Assembly: GCF_029892565.1 (NCBI RefSeq)
Contig: NZ_JARXVH010000005.1
Coordinates: 496,001-560,000 of the forward strand
Length of the DNA: 64,000 nucleotides
From: Streptomyces pseudovenezuelae
GTDB lineage: Bacteria; Actinomycetota; Actinomycetes; Streptomycetales; Streptomycetaceae
Direction: 5' to 3'
The position numbers and the translations under genes were made by a program. A model generated the notes under the pieces. That model was not told the DNA's origin, did no database searches, and saw only the letters and a list, made by a program, of their open reading frames with translations. Positions 24,996 to 32,522 of the stretch are shown here, in pieces (positions within the stretch are counted from its first letter, which is position 1; every line of letters begins with the position of its first letter).

Positions 24996-25283
24996 TCAGC
25001 CCGGGATCAGGCCGTCGTCGCTCAGCAGGTCCCGGACTTGCTCCAGGGTCGCGTCCGGGGACGGGAGGATCAGTTCCGAGGGTTCCAGGGAGTCGTCGGG
25101 GAGCGGGGTGCCCAGTTCTCGGACCTTGGAGAGGAGGGCCTCCAGGGTTCGGCGGAAGCCCGGGCCGTCGCCGTTCTGCATTTCGCGTAGGAGTTCGTCG
25201 TCCAGCTTGTTGAGTTCGGTGAGGTGGCTGTCGGCCAGCCTCACCTGTCCCTCCCCCATGATCCGTACGACCATGTCGCCCAT
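24996..25283 (-). CDS. pspAA: PspA-associated protein PspAA
   Basis: A 95-residue protein matching the actinobacterial PspAA family, with VRIMGEGQVRLADSHL at the start, LNKLDDELL in the middle and a C-terminal PSELILPSPDATLEQV. PspAA is a small partner usually encoded next to PspA, as here (25 bp between the genes). AGGAGG stands 7 nt before the ATG. It probably acts with PspA at the membrane during envelope stress; its molecular role is not settled. Confidence 0.9.
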   Translation of the reverse strand: MGDMVVRIMGEGQVRLADSHLTELNKLDDELLREMQNGDGPGFRRTLEALLSKVRELGTPLPDDSLEPSELILPSPDATLEQVRDLLSDDGLIPG

Positions 25284-25308
25284 GTGTCGGCCTCCTAGGC
25301 GTGGGCCC

Positions 25309-26106
25309 TCACTGCTTGTCGAAGCGTGGGGTGTCCTGCGGTTGCTGCTGGGCCTGCGACTGGCCGTTGCCGCCCTCGATCGCCTGCTGCTGCGACGAGG
25401 AACCGCCGGCCAGTTCGGCCTTCATGCGCTGCAGTTCCAGCTCTACATCCGTACCACCGGAGAGCCGGTCCAGCTCGGTCTGGATGTCGTCCTTGGCCAG
25501 ACCCGACTGGTCGTCGAGGGCGCCCGAGGCGAGCAGTTCGTCGATGGCGCCGGCGCGGGCCTGCAGCTGGGCCGTCTTGTCCTCGGCACGCTGGATGGCC
25601 ATGCCGACGTCGCCCATCTCCTCGGAGATGCCCGAGAAGGCCTCGCCGATTCGGGTCTGGGCCTGGGCTGCCGTGTAGGTGGCCTTGATCGTTTCCTTCT
25701 TCGTACGGAAGGCGTCGACCTTGGCCTGGAGGCGCTGGGCCGCAAGGGTGAGCTTCTCCTCCTCGCCCTGGAGCGTCGCGTGCTGCGTCTCCAGGTCGGT
25801 CACCTGCTGCTGGAGCGCGGCACGGCGGGACAGCGCCTCGCGGGCCAGGTCCTCGCGGCCGAGGGCGAGGGCCTTGCGGCCCTGGTCCTCCAGCTTCGAG
25901 GACTGCGACTGCAGCTGGTTGAGCTGGAGCTCCAGACGCTTGCGGGAGGTGGCGACGTCGGCCACTCCCCTGCGTACCTTCTGAAGCAGCTCCAGCTGCT
26001 TCTGGTACGAGTAATCGAGGGTTTCGCGCGGGTCCTCGGCCCGGTCAAGGGCCTTGTTCGCCTTCGCGCGGAAGATCATCCCCATACGCTTCATGACACC
26101 GCTCAT
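25309..26106 (-). CDS. pspA: Phage-shock protein A (PspA/IM30/ESCRT-III family)
   Basis: A 265-residue, almost entirely helical protein with long heptad-like stretches from about residue 25 to 190, the hallmark of PspA/Vipp1. The N-terminal amphipathic MKRMGMIFRAKANKALDRAEDP is the membrane-binding helix. A Gln/Ser-rich low-complexity tail (about 235-262) is characteristic of the Streptomyces form. It protects membrane integrity and is needed for stress survival in Streptomyces. The start at 26106 is tentative, since ATG codons four and seven codons on are also possible. Followed by pspAA. Confidence 0.93.
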   Translation of the reverse strand: MSGVMKRMGMIFRAKANKALDRAEDPRETLDYSYQKQLELLQKVRRGVADVATSRKRLELQLNQLQSQSSKLEDQGRKALALGREDLAREALSRRAALQQQVTDLETQHATLQGEEEKLTLAAQRLQAKVDAFRTKKETIKATYTAAQAQTRIGEAFSGISEEMGDVGMAIQRAEDKTAQLQARAGAIDELLASGALDDQSGLAKDDIQTELDRLSGGTDVELELQRMKAELAGGSSSQQQAIEGGNGQSQAQQQPQDTPRFDKQ

Positions 26107-26407
26107 GGGCTTCGCGCGCCCCCTTCTGACGGACTCCAGCTCCAGCTCTGCGACAGAACCCACAGTACGGGCCCTGCATCCATTGACGCACTGTTCCGGG
26201 ACGGATGCGGTCATCCCCAAGGACGACTGCGATCGCTCCCGCTCCGGCGTAGGGAGTAGGTGTCCCCCCGAGGAAGACCCCCGAAAAGGACCCGGGGCCG
26301 GAAGTACGTGCAACGTCCCCTCTGTCCCTTACAGGACGACTGGTGTTGCCGGATCGTTCCCCGCCGGGCTGGGGTCCAACCCCGGCCACCCCTTACCCTT
26401 GGGTTTT
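26107..26407. other. Divergent pspA / DUF3043 control region
   Basis: Three hundred bases without a gene. On the minus strand a -10-like TACTGT lies at 26167-26162, about 60 nt before pspA. On the plus strand TACCCT at 26394-26399 is 8 nt before the DUF3043 gene. I found no clear SigE-type promoter pair or strong palindrome. Confidence 0.4.
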
Positions 26408-27007
26408 GTGTTCCGAAGCCGCGCCAAGGAAGAGAAGGCCGCGTACGCCGACAAGGCGTCGCTGACCGACTCCAAGCAGACCCGTGACCCGCAGGCCCCC
26501 AAGGGCCGCCCGACGCCCAAGCGCAATGAGGCCCAGTCCCAGCGCCGCAGCGTCGCCAGTACGTCGACCACGCGCAAGGACGCCTCCAAGCGTCAGCGCG
26601 AGGAGCGCCGTACCGCGATGCAGCGCCAGCGCCAGGCGCTGGCCAGCGGCGACGAGCGCTATCTGCCCGCGCGGGACAAGGGCCCGGTGCGCAAGTTCGC
26701 CCGCGACTGGATCGACTCGCGCTTCAACGTGGCCGAGTTCTTCCTGCCGATGGCCGTGGTCATCCTGGTGCTCAGCATGGTGCGCGTGGGCGCGCTGCAG
26801 AGCATCGCGCTGCTGCTGTGGCTGGTCGTGATCGTGCTCATCCTGCTCGACGCGTTCGTCAACGCCTACCGGCTCAAGAAGGCGCTCGCCGAGCGCTTCC
26901 CGGACCACAACCGCCGGGGCGCCGTCGCCTACGCGCTGATGCGCTCCCTCCAGATGCGCCGTCTCCGGCTGCCGAAGCCGCAGGTCAAGCGCGGAGAGCG
27001 GCCCTGA
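26408..27007 (+). CDS. DUF3043-type membrane protein
   Basis: A 199-residue protein. The first ~110 residues are highly charged (Lys/Arg/Glu/Gln) and probably disordered; two close transmembrane helices lie near 112-150 (FFLPMAVVILVLSM and IALLLWLVVIVLILL); the tail is basic. Architecture and the MRSLQMRRLRLPKPQVK end agree with actinobacterial DUF3043 proteins of unknown function. GTG start without a Shine-Dalgarno sequence, preceded by TACCCT at 8 nt, so perhaps leaderless. The next gene overlaps its stop. Confidence 0.8.
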   Translation: MFRSRAKEEKAAYADKASLTDSKQTRDPQAPKGRPTPKRNEAQSQRRSVASTSTTRKDASKRQREERRTAMQRQRQALASGDERYLPARDKGPVRKFARDWIDSRFNVAEFFLPMAVVILVLSMVRVGALQSIALLLWLVVIVLILLDAFVNAYRLKKALAERFPDHNRRGAVAYALMRSLQMRRLRLPKPQVKRGERP

Positions 27008-27792
27008 GCGCGGATTCCTTCTCCGGGGGCGCGGCGGACGCCTGGCTGAGCAAGCTGGGCGGGTTGCGTGACGTGGTGCGTCAGGAGCTTGTCGCTCGGC
27101 AGCTCGAAGCTCAGATAACCGGGCGGTTCCCGGTCGGGCAGCGGCTGCGCGTGCTCGACGTGGGGATGGGCCAGGGCACGCAGGCACTGCGGCTGGCCCG
27201 CGCCGGACATCAGGTGACCGGGGTCGAGCAGGACCCCACGATGATCTCCGCGGCCCGCGAGGCCGTCGCCGCCGAACCGGAGGGCATCCGGGAGCGGGTG
27301 CGGCTGGTGCAGGGCGACGGGCGGGACACGGGGGTGCACTTCCTGCCGGGCAGCTTCGACGTGGTCCTCTGCCACGGGGTGCTCATGTACGTCGGTGATC
27401 CGGACGCCCTGCTGGCGGGGCTGGCCCGGATGCTCGCCCAGGGCGGACTGCTGTCGCTGCTCGTGCGCAACGGCGACGCCCTGGCGATGCGGCCGGGGTT
27501 GTCGGGCGACTGGGCGGGCGCACTCGACGCCTTCGACACCGTCTCGTACACGAACCGGCTCGGCCTCGACGTGCGCGCCGACCGGCTGGACACGCTCACC
27601 GCCACGCTCGCGGGTATCGGGGCACCGCTGCACGCCTGGTACGGCGTCCGGGTCTTCACGGACACGGCGACCGACGGGGCGGAGTCCCCGGCCGACGTGG
27701 AGGCGTTGCTGGCGGCCGAGGAGCGGGCCGGGCGGACGGATCCGTACCGGCGGGTGGCGGCGCTGCTGCATCTGTGCGGCGTGCGCGGCTGA
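27004..27792 (+). CDS. Class I SAM-dependent methyltransferase
   Basis: A 262-residue protein with the Rossmann-fold SAM site: motif I VLDVGMGQGTQALRLA, acidic end of beta-2 in GVEQDP, and the motif IV region FDVVLCHGVLMYVG. Substrate unknown. The start is odd: the reading frame is coupled to the DUF3043 stop through CTGA, which needs a CTG initiation codon at 27004 (SADSFSGGAADAW follows). TTG at 27064 and GTG at 27073 are alternatives but would trim residues that look like part of the protein. Likely co-transcribed with the DUF3043 gene. Confidence 0.85.
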   Translation: MSADSFSGGAADAWLSKLGGLRDVVRQELVARQLEAQITGRFPVGQRLRVLDVGMGQGTQALRLARAGHQVTGVEQDPTMISAAREAVAAEPEGIRERVRLVQGDGRDTGVHFLPGSFDVVLCHGVLMYVGDPDALLAGLARMLAQGGLLSLLVRNGDALAMRPGLSGDWAGALDAFDTVSYTNRLGLDVRADRLDTLTATLAGIGAPLHAWYGVRVFTDTATDGAESPADVEALLAAEERAGRTDPYRRVAALLHLCGVRG

Positions 27793-27874
27793 GGGCACGC
27801 GGGCGCGGGCTTCGGTCAGCTCGTTCGGGTGAACAGGGCAAGCCGGACAATCACCCCGAAGAGACACTCGGGGC

Positions 27875-28972
27875 ATGGATGCTTCCCGTAACCGTGCCGT
27901 CCGGCTGCTCGCGCCCGTCGCCATCCTGTCCTGCTCCCTTGCCCTGCTGAGCGGGTGCTCCGGGTCCGGTTCCTCGGGTGAGCACAAGACGTCCAAAGCG
28001 CGGACCGAGCAGGCCGCGCAGGCTGCCGAAGTCGCCGCTCCCGCGTCCGGCGACGATCTGCAGAGCGACTACCTGAAGGTGATCAAGGACGTTCTGCCGT
28101 CGGTGGTGCAGATCCAGGCCAGCAACGATCTGGGGTCCGGGGTCGTGTACGACGACCAGGGGCACATCGTCACCAACGCGCACGTCGTCGGGGACGAGAC
28201 GACCTTCAAGGTGACGACCGCCAACAGCGAGGACGTGCTCAGCGCCGAGCTCGTCTACTCCTACCCCGAGCAGGATCTCGCCGTGGTGAAGCTGGACAAG
28301 GTGCCGGACGGGCTCAAGGCGGCCTCCTTCGCCGACTCCTCGAAGGTCGATGTCGGGCAGATCGTCCTCGCCATGGGCTCGCCGCTCGGGCTGTCGTCCA
28401 GCGTGACGCAGGGCATCGTGTCGGCGACCGGACGGACCGTCAGCGAGGGCGGCAGCGACGGGGGTACGGGCGCGACCATCGCCAACATGGTGCAGACCTC
28501 GGCCGCGATCAACCCCGGCAACAGCGGGGGCGCGCTCGTCAATCTCGACGGGCAGGTCATCGGCATCCCGACCCTCGCGGCCACCGACCCCGACCTCGGG
28601 GGCAGCGCCGCGCCGGGCATCGGGTTCGCGATCCCGTCCTCGATGGTGAAGACGGTCGCCGACCAGATCATCAAGGACGGCAAGGTGACCGACTCGGGCC
28701 GGGCCGCGCTCGGCATCACGGGCCGTACGGTCGTCGACGGCAGCTACCGGGCCGCCGGCGTCGCCGTCGTCGAGGTGAAGAGCGGCGGGGCGGCCGACAA
28801 GGCGGGTATCGAGGCCGGGGACATCATCACCAGGCTGGGTGACACGGACATCACCACGATCACGTCGCTCTCGGAGGCGCTGGCCGAGGACAGGCCGGGG
28901 CAGAAGACGACGGTGACGTACACACGCGACGGCAACGAGGACAAGGCGGGCGTGACGCTGGGCGAGCAGTGA
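27875..28972 (+). CDS. Secreted HtrA-like serine protease lipoprotein with PDZ domain
   Basis: A 365-residue exported lipoprotein: signal peptide with lipobox LSGC (C28), trypsin-like domain with the triad H103 (TNAHVVG), D134 (PEQDLAVV) and S217 (NPGNSGGAL), and a C-terminal PDZ domain (about 272-360). This is the DegP/HtrA layout, used to degrade or fold damaged proteins outside the membrane. Here it is anchored by lipid instead of a transmembrane helix. It lies between a methyltransferase and a terminator, so it appears monocistronic. Substrates unknown. Confidence 0.93.
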   Translation: MDASRNRAVRLLAPVAILSCSLALLSGCSGSGSSGEHKTSKARTEQAAQAAEVAAPASGDDLQSDYLKVIKDVLPSVVQIQASNDLGSGVVYDDQGHIVTNAHVVGDETTFKVTTANSEDVLSAELVYSYPEQDLAVVKLDKVPDGLKAASFADSSKVDVGQIVLAMGSPLGLSSSVTQGIVSATGRTVSEGGSDGGTGATIANMVQTSAAINPGNSGGALVNLDGQVIGIPTLAATDPDLGGSAAPGIGFAIPSSMVKTVADQIIKDGKVTDSGRAALGITGRTVVDGSYRAAGVAVVEVKSGGAADKAGIEAGDIITRLGDTDITTITSLSEALAEDRPGQKTTVTYTRDGNEDKAGVTLGEQ

Positions 28973-28974
28973 CC

Positions 28975-29001
28975 GAGGGGGCGGCCGGTCGCCGCCCCCT
29001 C
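28975..29001 (+). terminator. Terminator after the HtrA-like gene
   Basis: Perfect 11-bp stem, GAGGGGGCGGC at 28975-28985 and complement at 28991-29001, directly after the stop codon and before the convergent small gene. Confidence 0.85.
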
Positions 29002-29013
29002 ATCGACTACGGG

Positions 29014-29226
29014 CTACGCGTCCTGGGCGTGCAGGCTCATGGGACCGTAGATCTCCGTGGTGTCCTCGAACAGCCGCACCTGGTCCGCGCCGCCTTCGAG
29101 TAGTGCCTTCCAGTGCTCCCCGATCCAGGACTCGGCATCCCCCTGCGTCGTGAACTCCTCGGGCTGCACCGCGGGCGGGACCTCCGCCCCGTCGGTCTTC
29201 TCGAACCGCCACGTCCATGCCGCCAT
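29014..29226 (-). CDS. Small conserved hypothetical protein, 70 residues
   Basis: A 70-residue soluble protein beginning MAAWTWRFEKTDG and containing a GDAESWIGEHWKALLEGG helix and a VRLFEDTTEIYGPMSL strand region. The pattern recalls a small actinobacterial family of unknown function often called only hypothetical. GGGAGG lies a few bases before the ATG. It is convergent with the HtrA-like gene and divergent from cobU. Confidence 0.75.
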   Translation of the reverse strand: MAAWTWRFEKTDGAEVPPAVQPEEFTTQGDAESWIGEHWKALLEGGADQVRLFEDTTEIYGPMSLHAQDA

Positions 29227-29339
29227 GTACGCCTCCCGTGTCTGAGCACCTGCAGAGCGAGAGCCGGATCTTGGTCCGGCTCCTGCCTGAAGCCTAGTCG
29301 GACGGGCAACACCTGCGCAGACACGCGAAAATCACTTCT

Positions 29340-30545
29340 GTGGAAGTAACACTGCTCGGCACCGGTGCCCCGGCGGGCCTGCCCCGCCCCGACTGTCCCT
29401 GCGCGACCTGCGCCGGCTCCCTCGGGGAGCACGCGCGCGCGGCGACCGCGCTGCTCATCGACGGAACGTTGCTCCTTGACCTGACACCGGGTGCGGCCTT
29501 CGCGGCGGCGCGGGCCGGGCGTTCGCTCGGCGGCGTACGGCAGGTGCTGTTGTCGCATCCGCACGACGGGCCCGCCGTCGAGGTGCCGGTGGGGCTGCCG
29601 CAGCCCGGGCGGGTGCCGGACGGGCGGGAGTTGGCGCTGCTGACGGGGCATCGGGTGCGGGCGGTGGCGATGGACGCGCCGGGCACCGGGTACGCGGTGA
29701 CCGGTCCTGACGGACAGCGGCTGCTGTATCTGCCGCCCGGGGGTGCGCCGGCCGGCCTGGAGAACAACGGGACCGTGGAGTCGTACGCCATGGTGCTCTC
29801 CGATGTCGTGGGGCGGCCGGACGCGCTCGCCCGGCTGCGCGCGGTCGGAGCGCTCGGGCCGACCACGGACGTCCTCGGCGTCCATCTGGACCATGACGTG
29901 CCGCCCGGCGCCGAGCTGCGCCGGCGGCTGGCCGCGGCGGGCGCGCGGGCCGTGCCGGACGGGACGACCCTGACCGTGGGGGTGTACGAGGACGTGCCCG
30001 ACGTACCGCGGCGGACGCTGGTCCTCGGCGGGGCCCGGTCCGGGAAGTCGGTGGAGGCCGAGCGGCGGCTCGAAGCCTTTCCGGACGTGCTGTACGTGGC
30101 GACGGGCGGCACGCGCGGCGGGGACACCGAGTGGGCGTCCCGGGTCGCCGTGCACCGGGACCGGCGCCCGGGCTCATGGCGGACCACCGAGACCTGCGAT
30201 CTCGTGCCCCTGCTCAAGGACGACGGGGCACCGCTGCTCATCGACTGTCTGTCCCTGTGGCTGACGGACGCCATGGACTCCGTGGGGGCGTGGGACGACG
30301 CCGTGTGGGCGGACGGCGGGGAACGCGCGCTGCGCGAGCGGGTGCGGGAGTTGACGGAGGCGGTCCGGGCGAGCCGACGGACCGTGGTCGCCGTCTCGAA
30401 CGAGGTCGGGTCGGGGATCGTGCCGGCCACGGCGTCGGGGCGGCGCTACCGGGACGAGCTGGGCCGGCTGAACGCCGCGTTCGCGAGCGAGTGCGAGCAG
30501 GTGGTGCTGGTGGTGGCGGGCCAGGCGCTGGTGCTACGGGGCTGA
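29340..30545 (+). CDS. cobU: MBL-like domain fused to adenosylcobinamide kinase/guanylyltransferase
   Basis: A 401-residue fusion. The C-terminal ~175 residues are CobU/CobP: P-loop LVLGGARSGKS, YVATGG, then VSNEVGSGIVP and RRYRDELGRLNA. This enzyme phosphorylates adenosylcobinamide and adds GMP in the cobalamin nucleotide loop pathway. The N-terminal ~220 residues resemble a metallo-beta-lactamase fold (MEVTLLGTGAPAG, LLSHPHDGP), with the HxHxDH metal motif only partly kept and a CPCATC cysteine cluster near residue 20. The domain's role is unknown. GTG start without a clear ribosome-binding site. cobT and cobS follow within 6 kb. Confidence 0.88.
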   Translation: MEVTLLGTGAPAGLPRPDCPCATCAGSLGEHARAATALLIDGTLLLDLTPGAAFAAARAGRSLGGVRQVLLSHPHDGPAVEVPVGLPQPGRVPDGRELALLTGHRVRAVAMDAPGTGYAVTGPDGQRLLYLPPGGAPAGLENNGTVESYAMVLSDVVGRPDALARLRAVGALGPTTDVLGVHLDHDVPPGAELRRRLAAAGARAVPDGTTLTVGVYEDVPDVPRRTLVLGGARSGKSVEAERRLEAFPDVLYVATGGTRGGDTEWASRVAVHRDRRPGSWRTTETCDLVPLLKDDGAPLLIDCLSLWLTDAMDSVGAWDDAVWADGGERALRERVRELTEAVRASRRTVVAVSNEVGSGIVPATASGRRYRDELGRLNAAFASECEQVVLVVAGQALVLRG

Positions 30546-31166
30546 GGGCACCCGGCGCGCGATGAGACGGGCGGTGGGGCGGAGGCGGTCGAAGCGGTCG
30601 AGGAACCGGCGGTCGAGGAGCCGACGGGGCTTCGGCGGGACGATCGTGCAGCCCTGGGACTCCAGCTCCGTGCGCAGGGCGTCCGAGCGGGGGCGGGGCG
30701 TCTCCAGGACGAGGAGGCCGCCGGGGCGGAGGAGGGTGAGGGCCGCCCGGAGTTCCTCGTCGGGGGTCGACGGGCCCAGCAGGGTGACGACGTCGTAGCG
30801 GGCGCGCAGGGCCCTGGTGAGCTGCGGGTCCGTCAGATCGCCCACGTACGCCTCCTCCACACGTTCCGCCTCGCGGGCCGCCAGCACGCGCGCGGTGGGG
30901 TCGAGGCCGTCGAAGGACGTGTAGGGGAAGAGCTCCTTCGCCGTCGCCGGGAAGTGGGCGTGGCCGGTGCCGACGTCCAGCCAGCTCTCCGGTTCGGGGT
31001 CGACTCCCAGCAGCGCGCGGGCAGTTGAACGATGGCGGCGGCGCCGGTCGAGGTCTTCGGCACGCGCGCGCAGGGCGCCGGCCCGGGTGCCCAGGGCGGA
31101 GAGCCCGGAGCGGGCGGACCGGACGGATCGTGCGGAGAGTAGGGAGAGTGCGGCTAGTGATGACAT
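30534..31166 (-). CDS. Class I SAM-dependent methyltransferase (small)
   Basis: A 210-residue methyltransferase-fold protein with motif I SWLDVGTGHAHFPATAKELFP, an acidic GLDPTA after beta-2, and YDVVTLLGPSTPDEELR. Substrate unknown; the basic N-terminus (about 15 Arg in 45 residues) might bind nucleic acid or membrane. The ATG at 31166 has GGGAG 6 nt upstream. Its 3' end overlaps the cobU 3' end by 12 bp in convergent orientation, and its 5' end faces cobT. Confidence 0.75.
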   Translation of the reverse strand: MSSLAALSLLSARSVRSARSGLSALGTRAGALRARAEDLDRRRRHRSTARALLGVDPEPESWLDVGTGHAHFPATAKELFPYTSFDGLDPTARVLAAREAERVEEAYVGDLTDPQLTRALRARYDVVTLLGPSTPDEELRAALTLLRPGGLLVLETPRPRSDALRTELESQGCTIVPPKPRRLLDRRFLDRFDRLRPTARLIARRVPSAP

Positions 31167-31291
31167 GTGCGGCTCCCGAAGACGTATGACAATCCGCTGC
31201 AAAGCGGAACATATGGGGTCTTGATCTTGGGAGCAAAGACGTCACGCACGCGTGGTGCCCATGTGGCGCGGAACCGTTCGATCGGTGCCGG

Positions 31292-31304
31292 TACTGTTCG
31301 GCGA
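31292..31304 (+). promoter_or_regulatory. Leaderless -10 of cobT
   Basis: TACTGT at 31292-31297, 7 nt before the ATG at 31305. There is no Shine-Dalgarno sequence and no convincing -35. The same hexamer precedes the histidine kinase gene at 24784. Confidence 0.45.
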
Positions 31305-32441
31305 ATGAGCTCGCTTAATCTCGACGACTTCTCCGATCTGATCGAGCGCCCCGACGGCGGAGTGCGCCGCGACGCCGAGGCGCGCAGGGAGCGTCAGATC
31401 GTGCCGCCCGGGTCGCTGGGCCGCCTCGACGAACTGGGTGAGTGGCTGGCCGCGGCGCAGTCCGCCGTACCGGTGCGGCCGATCGGACAGCCGCGGGTCG
31501 TGCTCTTCGCCGGTGACCACGGAGTGGCCGAACTCGGCGTCTCCGCGCGGCCCGCGGGCAGCGCCGGGCAGCTGGTGCGGGACGTCCTGGAGGGCGGCCG
31601 GCCGGTGTCGGTACTGGCGCGGCGGCTCGGGGTGCCGGTACGGGTCGTCGACCTGGCCCTGGACTGCGACCCCGAGACGCTGCCCGACGAGGTCGTACGG
31701 CATCGGGTGCGGCGCGGCAGCGGGCGGATCGACATCGAGGACGCGCTGACTCCGGAGGAGGCGGAGGCCGCCTTCCGCGCCGGGATGGCGGTGGCCGACG
31801 AGGAAGCCGACTCCGGTACGGATCTGGTGGTGCTCGGCGATGTGAGCGTGGGCGGGACGACGCCGGCGGGCGTGCTGGTCGCGGCGCTGTGCGGGACCGA
31901 CGCGTCCGTGGTGACCGGGCGGGGCGGGCTCGCGATCGACGACCTGGCGTGGATGCGCAAGTGCGCGGCGATCCGCGACGCGCTGCGCCGGGCACGGCCG
32001 GTGCTCGGGGAACAGTTGCAGCTCCTGGCGACCGTGGGCGGGGCCGACCTCACCGCGATGACGGGCTTCCTGCTGCAGAGCGCCGTGCGCAAGACGCCGG
32101 TGATCCTGGACGGGGTGGTGGCCGCCGCCTGTGCGCTGGTGGCCCAGCGGATCGCGTTCCGGGCGCCGGACTGGTGGCTGGCCGCGCACGACAGCGGGGA
32201 GCCGGGACAGGCGAAGGCGCTGGACCGGATGGCACTGGAGCCGCTGCTGGCGCACGGGGTGACGGTGGGTGAGGGCGCGGGGGCGCTGCTGGCTCTGCCT
32301 TTGGTGCAGGCCGCCGCCGCGCTGGCCGCCGAGCTGCCGGAGAAGCCCGAGGAGACGGAGAAGCCGGAGGAGTCTGCGGCTGCCGAGGTGTCCGGGGAAC
32401 CGGAGGTCTCCGGTGAACCGGCGAAAGAGGAGACCGAGTAG
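31305..32441 (+). CDS. cobT: Nicotinate-nucleotide--dimethylbenzimidazole phosphoribosyltransferase
   Basis: Makes alpha-ribazole phosphate, the lower-ligand precursor of cobalamin. The 378-residue product has the family blocks PPGSLGRLDEL, FAGDHGVA, GDVSVGGTTPAG and a C-terminal VGEGAGALLALPL holding the catalytic Glu. A Glu/Pro/Ala-rich tail of about 50 residues after LAAEL (runs of EKPEE, GEPEVSGEP) is an extra low-complexity extension. It lies between cobU and cobS but each gene has its own apparent promoter. No cobalamin riboswitch was found nearby. Confidence 0.94.
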   Translation: MSSLNLDDFSDLIERPDGGVRRDAEARRERQIVPPGSLGRLDELGEWLAAAQSAVPVRPIGQPRVVLFAGDHGVAELGVSARPAGSAGQLVRDVLEGGRPVSVLARRLGVPVRVVDLALDCDPETLPDEVVRHRVRRGSGRIDIEDALTPEEAEAAFRAGMAVADEEADSGTDLVVLGDVSVGGTTPAGVLVAALCGTDASVVTGRGGLAIDDLAWMRKCAAIRDALRRARPVLGEQLQLLATVGGADLTAMTGFLLQSAVRKTPVILDGVVAAACALVAQRIAFRAPDWWLAAHDSGEPGQAKALDRMALEPLLAHGVTVGEGAGALLALPLVQAAAALAAELPEKPEETEKPEESAAAEVSGEPEVSGEPAKEETE

Positions 32442-32508
32442 GCCGTAAAGAGCCGAAAGTCGACCGGACGTCAGACGAAAGAAGGACGGTTCGTCAGGGC
32501 ATCACCCA

Positions 32509-32522
32509 TATGATCCTTCTCC
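32509..32522 (+). promoter_or_regulatory. Leaderless -10 of the DUF2156 gene
   Basis: TATGAT at 32509-32514, 8 nt before the ATG at 32523; no Shine-Dalgarno sequence. A clear -35 is lacking. Confidence 0.45.

Noticed and set aside
29227..29339. GAGCCGGA/TCCGGCTC hairpin (29261-29282) as a terminator
   Set aside because: It lies upstream of two divergent genes, so nothing ends there; only an operator or chance palindrome remains possible.
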